Shown here piece after piece: positions 57,967 through 64,000 of a stretch of 64,000 nucleotides of DNA; position 1 is the first letter of the stretch, and every line of letters begins with the position of its first letter. The stretch spans positions 3,902,842 to 3,966,841 of the forward strand of contig CP096135.1 of NCBI GenBank assembly GCA_023213195.1, in the 5' to 3' direction. Both the position numbers and the translations under genes were made by a program. Under the pieces are notes generated by a model. That model saw only the letters and a program-made list of their open reading frames with translations. It did not search any database and was not told where the DNA came from. The stretch is from Sphingobacteriales bacterium JAD_PAG50586_3. Lineage in GTDB: Bacteria; Bacteroidota; Bacteroidia; CAMBQF01.

Positions 57967-60900
57967 ATGAAAGTTTTGGCAATAGCTACTTTTTTAGTCG
58001 TTTTTACACAAAACGTATCAGCCCAGTTGGTGGTTTCGCCCCCACCGGGTGGCAATAATTATACACAACTGCTCCAAAACTTTTTTGTTGGGGGTGGTGT
58101 AACTGTTTCAAACGTAACCTATACCGGCAATGCTATAGCCATAGGATCGTTTACGGCAGGCCCAAATACCAACCTTAATATGCCTAGCGGCATTATTATG
58201 ACAACCGGTAACAGGGCAACAGCCATTGGGCCAAACAACTCAGGATCAGCAGGTACAGATTTGCCAAACCCGGGTATTGCGCAGTTAAACGCGTTAGCCG
58301 GCGGCCCTACTTACGATGGTGCCCAACTACAGTTTAATTTTGTTACCCAGTCTAACGTAGCTACTTTTAAATACATTTTTGGGTCTGAAGAATACCCCGA
58401 GTTTGTGGGTTCTGTTAACGATGTTTTTGCATTCTTTATTCAAGGCCCCGGTTACCCTAACTGGACTAATATTGCCCTGTTACCTAATGGCACACCTGTT
58501 TCTATCAACAACGTTAACCAAAATATTAACTCAACCTATTACTTCCCAAACACCCCAAACTCACTTATACAATACGATGGTTTTACGCGCCCTTTAACTG
58601 CAACGGCAAACGTACAACCATGCCAAACCTATACTATACGTATTTGTATTGCCGATGCTTTTGATGGCATTTACGACTCAGGGGTATTTTTGGGCGATAA
58701 TACATTTAACGGCGGTATAGTTGCCATATCAGCCAACGGCACTACCACTAATGACACCAGCTCTTTTGAGGGTTGCTCTAACGGTGCTTTTACTTTTACT
58801 CTGGCTAATGCTCCGCAACAACCGTTTACTGTAAATTATACCGTAGGTGGCACCGCTACCAATGGGGTCGATTACCAGAATATACCTAGCAGCGTTACAA
58901 TACCCGCAGGGCAAACCAGCGTTACCGTGCCAATAATACCCACGCAAGATGGTATTGCTGAGCCTATGGAAACTGTTACCATTACTTACCAAGCACCTTG
59001 CGGCCCAATAACTACTACGGTTAACATACAAAACGTAAACCCATTTACCGTTATTGGCGGTGCAGATCAATCTATATGTAACGGCAACGGTCCGGCTACC
59101 ATCACGGCATCAGCCAGCGGTGGCTTACCGCCATACACCTACACATGGAATAATGGTGGCGGATCAGGCTCCAGCATAAGCGTAAACCCTGCAGTAACTA
59201 CCACTTATACCGTTACTGCAACCAGTAGCTGCCCAAATACAACAGCTACAGACCAGGTGGTGGTTAACGTAAGCCCTATACCTACAGCTACTTTTATAAC
59301 CAATGCCCCACAATGCCCCGGCAGCCCTGTAACCGTTACCTACAACGGTACTGCAGGCCCTAATGCTACTTATAACTGGACATTTACCGGTTCTACCAGC
59401 GTAACAGGCAGCGGCCAAGGCCCTTACCAGGTTACCTATGCTAACTCTGGCAACTATACTATTGGCTTAGCTGTTACTGAAAATAACTGCCCATCGTTAG
59501 TAAACACGGTGCCTATTACTATACACCCACAGCCAACCTCAACCATTGCAGGCTCAACACCTGTGTGTACCAATGGCAATAGCCTTATATCATTTTCAGG
59601 CACACAATTACAAGGCGCTCAATACAACTGGAATTTTGATGGTGGACAAGTGGTGGGCGGCAGCGGCCCCGGCCCATACCAAATTGCATGGAACACACCC
59701 GGCACTAAAAACGTAACGCTTAATGTTACCGCCAACGGCTGTAACTCAGGCCCAACAGTATTTCAGGTAGTGGTAAACCCATTGCCTACCTCTACATTTA
59801 CCGTAACCACACCATTATGTATAGATGCCGGCGGACCTATTACCTACACAGGTACAGGCACAAACGGAGCAACCTACGCATGGGATTTTGATAGCGGCGT
59901 TGTAGCATCGGGTACTAACCAAGGACCATACAATGTATCGTGGGCAACTGCAGGTAACAAAACCGTTAGCCTGGTAGTTACTGAAAATGGTTGTGTATCT
60001 ACCCCAACAGCCATTCCGGTAGTTGTTAATGCAATACCAACATCAACCTTTGCGGTTACCTCGCCATTATGTACCAACGCGGGCGGACCTATAACATATA
60101 ACGGCACGGCTACCGGCAACGCCACATATAACTGGTCTTTTGATGGCGGCACTATAGCATCTGGCACAAACCAAGGACCTTACGATGTTTCGTGGGCAAC
60201 TTCGGGTACTAAAAACGTAACATTAACTGTTACTGAGAATGGATGTACATCAACCCAAACATCAACCAGCGTTACGGTTAATGATATTCCAACTGCTGAT
60301 TTTACCGCAACCACTATGTTATGCCTGGGTACACCAAGCGATGTAGTATATGCGGGTACCGCTTCTAACACCGCAAACTACCAATGGAACTTTGATGGTG
60401 GCACGGTTGCTTCGGGTTCTGGCCAGGGTCCATACCAAATAAACTTTGCCAACAACGGCACATATAACCTGATACTTACTGTTACAGAAAATGGTTGCGT
60501 ATCTATACCCGATACACAACAGGTTACCATTAACCCATTCCCCGCTGCTATTGCAGGGGCTGATGTTATAGTTTGTAGTGGCCAACAGGTTGACATTGGG
60601 TCGCCCGCAAACCCTAACTACACCTACCAGTGGATTAACAACCTAACCGATGTTACCGGTGCCGTTACTGATGCCACACAGTCTTTTGTGGCTGTTAACA
60701 CCCAAACCATTAACCTTTCGCCCGATGTGCGCGTGTATACTTTGCAGGTTACCCAAAATGGCTGCACCGTTACTGATGATGTTACCGTTACCGTTAACCC
60801 TCAGCCTACAGCACTATTTAGTGTTCCGGCGGCAGAGTGTTTAACAGGCAATAGCTACAATTTTGTTGCAGAAGGTGTATTCTCTAACAATGCTTCTTTT

Positions 60901-61836
60901 GATTGGGATTTTGATGCTTACGCTAACTACCCAAGTTCGCCATTACAAAACCCAACCAATATAACATACACCACTACCGGTGGCCATATTATTACCCTTA
61001 CCATTACCGATTTTGGCTGCACCGCCACCTATAGCGATACTGTTGGTGTAACACCAGACCCTGTTGTAAACTTTACCGCAGGCCCTTTGGCAGGTTGCCC
61101 TACTCTTGTGGTTGATTTTACTGATGCATCGGGCTACGGCAGTGCAGGTACTTACGACTGGGATTTTGGCGATGGCACTACAGGAACAGGTGCTACTGTT
61201 AGCCATGCCTATGCCGACCCTGGCAATTACACTGTTACCCTACAGGTATCGTTAAGCGCGGCTTGTAAAGCGGCATTAACCCAACCACAATACGTAACGG
61301 TTTATCCTCAGCCTATTGCATCGTTTGTTGCTTTTCCTGATGTGTTAGACCAGTTAAACCCATTCCTTAACATTACCAATACAGCAGCGGCAGCTACCAG
61401 CTGGATTTACGACTTTGGCGATAATAGCCCTACTGTAAGCGGCCTACCAAACGTTACCCATACTTATATGGATACCGGCACTTACGTTGTTACCCAATAC
61501 ATAACCAACGAGTTTGGCTGCGAAGACAGTACATCAATGGGTATACGTGTAAACCCTGCATTTAGCATATACGTGCCTAACGCATTTACCCCGAATGGCG
61601 ATGGTATTAACGATGTGTTTTTGGTACAAGGCATTGAGGTTAAAGAGTTTGCCCTTTACATATTTAACCGTTGGGGCCAAACCATTTTTACATCTAATGA
61701 TATCAATGTTGGCTGGGATGGTAATGGCAACGATAACCAGGTTTGCCAAGACGAAGTGTACCTTTACCGTGTGTTCTACACAGATGTGCTAGGTGCTAAG
61801 AAAGATATTATTGGCAAGGTTGTAATGTTCCGTTAA
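57967..61836 (+). CDS. Large secreted adhesin-like protein with T9SS type B domain (about 1,289 aa)
   Basis: I chose the ATG at 57967 (MKVLAIATFLVVFTQNVSA, signal peptide) over an earlier start. N-terminal choice-of-anchor L domain (TGNRATAIGPNNSGSAGTDL, FKYIFGSEEYPEFVGS), Calx-beta-like domain (VNYTVGGTATNGVDYQNIPS), then seven or more PKD-type units of about 85 residues, several nearly identical (YNWSFDGGTIASGTNQGPYD), and the type B end FTPNGDGINDVFLVQG with LYIFNRWGQTIFTSN. The repeats may recombine. Likely a cell-surface or gliding-associated adhesin. Intact frame. Confidence 0.88.
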   Translation: MKVLAIATFLVVFTQNVSAQLVVSPPPGGNNYTQLLQNFFVGGGVTVSNVTYTGNAIAIGSFTAGPNTNLNMPSGIIMTTGNRATAIGPNNSGSAGTDLPNPGIAQLNALAGGPTYDGAQLQFNFVTQSNVATFKYIFGSEEYPEFVGSVNDVFAFFIQGPGYPNWTNIALLPNGTPVSINNVNQNINSTYYFPNTPNSLIQYDGFTRPLTATANVQPCQTYTIRICIADAFDGIYDSGVFLGDNTFNGGIVAISANGTTTNDTSSFEGCSNGAFTFTLANAPQQPFTVNYTVGGTATNGVDYQNIPSSVTIPAGQTSVTVPIIPTQDGIAEPMETVTITYQAPCGPITTTVNIQNVNPFTVIGGADQSICNGNGPATITASASGGLPPYTYTWNNGGGSGSSISVNPAVTTTYTVTATSSCPNTTATDQVVVNVSPIPTATFITNAPQCPGSPVTVTYNGTAGPNATYNWTFTGSTSVTGSGQGPYQVTYANSGNYTIGLAVTENNCPSLVNTVPITIHPQPTSTIAGSTPVCTNGNSLISFSGTQLQGAQYNWNFDGGQVVGGSGPGPYQIAWNTPGTKNVTLNVTANGCNSGPTVFQVVVNPLPTSTFTVTTPLCIDAGGPITYTGTGTNGATYAWDFDSGVVASGTNQGPYNVSWATAGNKTVSLVVTENGCVSTPTAIPVVVNAIPTSTFAVTSPLCTNAGGPITYNGTATGNATYNWSFDGGTIASGTNQGPYDVSWATSGTKNVTLTVTENGCTSTQTSTSVTVNDIPTADFTATTMLCLGTPSDVVYAGTASNTANYQWNFDGGTVASGSGQGPYQINFANNGTYNLILTVTENGCVSIPDTQQVTINPFPAAIAGADVIVCSGQQVDIGSPANPNYTYQWINNLTDVTGAVTDATQSFVAVNTQTINLSPDVRVYTLQVTQNGCTVTDDVTVTVNPQPTALFSVPAAECLTGNSYNFVAEGVFSNNASFDWDFDAYANYPSSPLQNPTNITYTTTGGHIITLTITDFGCTATYSDTVGVTPDPVVNFTAGPLAGCPTLVVDFTDASGYGSAGTYDWDFGDGTTGTGATVSHAYADPGNYTVTLQVSLSAACKAALTQPQYVTVYPQPIASFVAFPDVLDQLNPFLNITNTAAAATSWIYDFGDNSPTVSGLPNVTHTYMDTGTYVVTQYITNEFGCEDSTSMGIRVNPAFSIYVPNAFTPNGDGINDVFLVQGIEVKEFALYIFNRWGQTIFTSNDINVGWDGNGNDNQVCQDEVYLYRVFYTDVLGAKKDIIGKVVMFR

Positions 61837-61845
61837 ATCAATTAG

Positions 61846-62208
61846 ATGCTTATAGCAAGTAATATAGCCATAGGTTTTGTGGCCCTTATACATATTTACA
61901 TTGTTTGGTTAGAAATGTTTGCATGGACTACACGCGGGCCAAAGGTGTTCAGGGGTTTTCCTAAAGACTTGTTCCCAGCCACAAAGGTAATGGCAGGTAA
62001 CCAGGGGTTGTATAACGGCTTTTTAGCTGCAGGCCTTATTTGGTCGTACTTTATTACCGATGTAGTCTGGAGTAGTAATGTAGCCCTCTTCTTTTTAGGC
62101 TGTGTTGCCGTAGCCGGTATTTACGGTGCTGCCACAGCCAGCAAACAAATACTGTACGTACAAACTGTACCCGCAGCTATTGCTATAGGGTTGGTGTTGT
62201 TTAGGTAG
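61846..62208 (+). CDS. DUF1304-family membrane protein
   Basis: 120 residues, about four membrane segments: SNIAIGFVALIHIYIVWLEM, then PKDLFPATKVMAGNQGLYNG (the conserved loop), LAAGLIWSYFITDVVW, and LFFLGCVAVAGIYGAATASK. These features fit the DUF1304 family, function unknown. It begins 10 bp after the adhesin stop. Confidence 0.8.
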   Translation: MLIASNIAIGFVALIHIYIVWLEMFAWTTRGPKVFRGFPKDLFPATKVMAGNQGLYNGFLAAGLIWSYFITDVVWSSNVALFFLGCVAVAGIYGAATASKQILYVQTVPAAIAIGLVLFR

Positions 62209-62284
62209 ATCTTTCTCCCTCTTAATTTTGAAGTAGGAATTACCAGTTTTCTGTCCTTATTCCTGCTATATTGCAAGTCTATAC

Positions 62285-63406
62285 ATGCATCGCACTCTCA
62301 TATTATTTCTTTTTGCCACGCTATCCAGTTTGGGCTGTACAGCGCAGCAATGCTATGTGTTTGTAGGCTCTTACAACAAGGATAAAACCAAAGAAGGCAT
62401 TTACATTTTTGAGATGGATACTATTACCGGTGCGCTTACTAAGGTGTCGGCAGTAAATAGTGTGCTAAACCCCGCGTATTTAACCCTATCGCCAAACGGA
62501 AAATTTGTTTACGCATGTACAGAAGCCAAAACTCCCGGAGCAGGCAGCGTAAGCAGCTTTGCATTCAACCCAAAAACAAAAAACCTAACCTTTATAAACA
62601 ACCAACAAAGCGCCGGCGAAAATCCCGTGTATGTTGCTACCGACAAATCAGGTAAATGGCTGGTAAACGGCTGTTATACCGTAGGGAGTATAGGCGTATA
62701 TACTTTAGATAATGGAATAATAGGCGCGCAATGGCAAAAATTTTTCTTCAGGGGTAAGGGCATAAATAACGAACGCCAGGAGCGTGCCCATATTCATTCA
62801 ACCGTATTTTCTCCTGATTATAAATACCTTTTTACCCCCGACTTAGGCAGCGATAAAATATGGTGTTTTAAGTTTGACAGCACCTTACAATACCCTATCA
62901 AACCGGCATTTTTAAACACGGTAAAAACAACACCCGGCAGTGGCCCCAGGCATTTGGTTTTTCACCCTAATGTTAAGTTTGCTTATTGTACCGAAGAGCT
63001 ATCGGGTACCGTAAGCGTATACAGCTACAACAACGGGAAACTAAAACACCGGCAACGTATAAACGCCCACCCTGATAGTTTAAAAAGTGGCTTTAGCGGT
63101 TCGGATATCCACATATCTGCTGATGGTAAGTACCTTTATTCATCAAATCGCGGGGATGAAAACAACATTGCCATATTTTCTATACAGACTGATGGTAAAC
63201 TTACTCTAATAGGCTATCATACCAGCGGGGGCAATCACCCGCGTGTCTTCGCCTTAACACCAACAAATAAATTTATTGTAGTAGCCAACCAGGTTACCGG
63301 TAACATAGTGGTTTTTAAACGCAATGCTACAACAGGGTTACTTGAAGATACCGGTGTTGAGGTTAAGGTTGATGGCGTTTCGTGCGTTAAAATACGGCAG
63401 TATTAG
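62285..63406 (+). CDS. Secreted 7-bladed propeller lactonase-family protein
   Basis: 373 residues. Signal peptide-like start (LILFLFATLSSLGCTAQ). Then FVGSYNKDKTKEGIYIFEMD, LSPNGKFVYACTEAKTPG, RAHIHSTVFSPDYKYLFTPD, GSGPRHLVFHPNVKFAYCTE and RVFALTPTNKFIVVANQVTG, blade repeats of the 6-phosphogluconolactonase/lactonase (Pgl) family. With a signal peptide it is probably periplasmic, so a classical pentose-phosphate role is doubtful. Substrate unknown. Confidence 0.85.
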   Translation: MHRTLILFLFATLSSLGCTAQQCYVFVGSYNKDKTKEGIYIFEMDTITGALTKVSAVNSVLNPAYLTLSPNGKFVYACTEAKTPGAGSVSSFAFNPKTKNLTFINNQQSAGENPVYVATDKSGKWLVNGCYTVGSIGVYTLDNGIIGAQWQKFFFRGKGINNERQERAHIHSTVFSPDYKYLFTPDLGSDKIWCFKFDSTLQYPIKPAFLNTVKTTPGSGPRHLVFHPNVKFAYCTEELSGTVSVYSYNNGKLKHRQRINAHPDSLKSGFSGSDIHISADGKYLYSSNRGDENNIAIFSIQTDGKLTLIGYHTSGGNHPRVFALTPTNKFIVVANQVTGNIVVFKRNATTGLLEDTGVEVKVDGVSCVKIRQY

Positions 63407-64000
63407 CCCTTGATATTGCTAGAAAACGTAGAAACCAACCTGCAATTATCGCATTTAAAAGGGAATATACCGCCTGCCAAAGGCTGCGAAAGCAGCCACG
63501 GGGTTTTGCATGCCGGGCATACCGCATCCAGTTCCTCTTCTACCGTAGTTTCTTTACCATTGTGCAGGTAGTAGTATGTTTTCACACTAGTGTTCTGTTC
63601 AATAGCTGAACATACCGCACGCCCTTGAATAGATAATTCTGAATTGGGGTTGCTTATTTGTTCCGTTGCCCACTCCTCGCCTGCATGTCCATTAATTTGT
63701 AAAGTATCAACACCCTTGTAGTTTTGCTCCCACGCCAAAATCTCGTAGTAGCCACTCTCGTTATGCGGTGGCAATTTATATAGAGGGATAACATCAAAAC
63801 ACGCCCCGCATTTTACAGGAGAATCTACCGAACTGTGGTCGGCTATAAGCAGGTAAAAATCTCTTTGGTTGCAGTTGCATACAGCTACTTCCTCATGCGA
63901 TTTTCCAAGTAGTTTAATCTCCAGTTTATTGCCGCAATGCTCTTCCAACAAGCCAATGCGCATCTTTATCAATTCATTGTTGTATTTCGCATTTAATGAA
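63403..64000 (-). CDS. Zinc-ribbon protein (DUF2310-like), partial at the right edge
   Basis: The frame remains open to base 64000, so the N-terminus is missing. Cys pairs VKCGACFDVIPLYKLPP, VCPACKTPWL and KCDNCRLVSTF form zinc-ribbon-like sites. The CGAC-IPLYKLP motif is as in DUF2310 proteins. Function unknown; possibly nucleic-acid binding. It faces the lactonase, with stop codons overlapping by a few bases. Confidence 0.65.
   Translation of the reverse strand, partial: SLNAKYNNELIKMRIGLLEEHCGNKLEIKLLGKSHEEVAVCNCNQRDFYLLIADHSSVDSPVKCGACFDVIPLYKLPPHNESGYYEILAWEQNYKGVDTLQINGHAGEEWATEQISNPNSELSIQGRAVCSAIEQNTSVKTYYYLHNGKETTVEEELDAVCPACKTPWLLSQPLAGGIFPFKCDNCRLVSTFSSNIKG

Noticed and set aside
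58379..61792. Several frames on both strands within the 57.9-61.8 kb adhesin
   Set aside because: Shadows caused by its repetitive Thr/Asn/Gly codons.
1..64000. tRNA, rRNA or CRISPR arrays
   Set aside because: Gaps were read for cloverleaf or spaced repeats; none found. The PKD repeats at 59-61 kb are coding.

Overview
The window comes from a Bacteroidota chromosome. Promoters carry the TAnnTTTG -7 box of that phylum, Shine-Dalgarno sites are weak or absent, and secreted proteins end in type IX secretion (T9SS) sorting domains of both type A (PNP...) and type B (FTPNGDGxND). The rest is ordinary core and accessory content: tig, clpP, clpX, pdhB, proS, ppk, sixA, trmB and an acyl-CoA carboxylase. 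I cannot place it below phylum from sequence alone.

Layout. 0-7.5 kb: an XRE/S24 repressor (cut by the left edge) faces a plus-strand capsid and lysis operon: ClpP-like prohead protease with a scaffold-like tail, major capsid protein, putative tail tube, portal, connector, M15 endolysin and a spanin-like membrane protein. 7.8-20.9 kb: host genes (VOC protein, clpP-tig, pdhB, a neutral ceramidase, T9SS proteins) with an AT-rich toxin-antitoxin-SecB chaperone module at 14.5-15.9 kb. 21.0-28.9 kb: a second phage locus, with a small protein and the large terminase on the minus strand and tail genes ending in a short tape measure protein on the plus strand. 29-41 kb: host and accessory genes, including a DMP19-like protein, a candidate Panacea toxin-antitoxin pair, clpX, proS and a PagL-like protein. 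39.7-47.3 kb: large T9SS adhesin-like genes. 47.5-53.5 kb: sixA, ppk, a carboxylase alpha subunit. 54.1-56.6 kb: a family of Cys-motif/regulatory-domain proteins with a shared C-terminal ending. 56.6-64 kb: lipoprotein, trmB, a 1,290-residue T9SS type B protein, DUF1304, a lactonase and a zinc-ribbon protein cut by the right edge.

The most interesting observation is that the two phage loci are complementary: capsid, portal and lysis at one, terminase and tail at the other. They are separated by about 13 kb of housekeeping genes. They share the same promoter form (TTGACAA, 21 bp, TGTACCTTTGCA). No integrase, replication gene or attachment site is visible. This looks like a domesticated or gene-transfer-agent-like particle system, although a rearranged prophage is not excluded.

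A caution for every reader: about 26 single-base indels break otherwise intact genes, including clpP, tig, pdhB and ppk. Most are homopolymer shortenings. A second class sits where the protein predicts a CCWGG site, most often read as CCTTAG on the plus strand. I treat these as sequencing errors and give each gene its restored extent.
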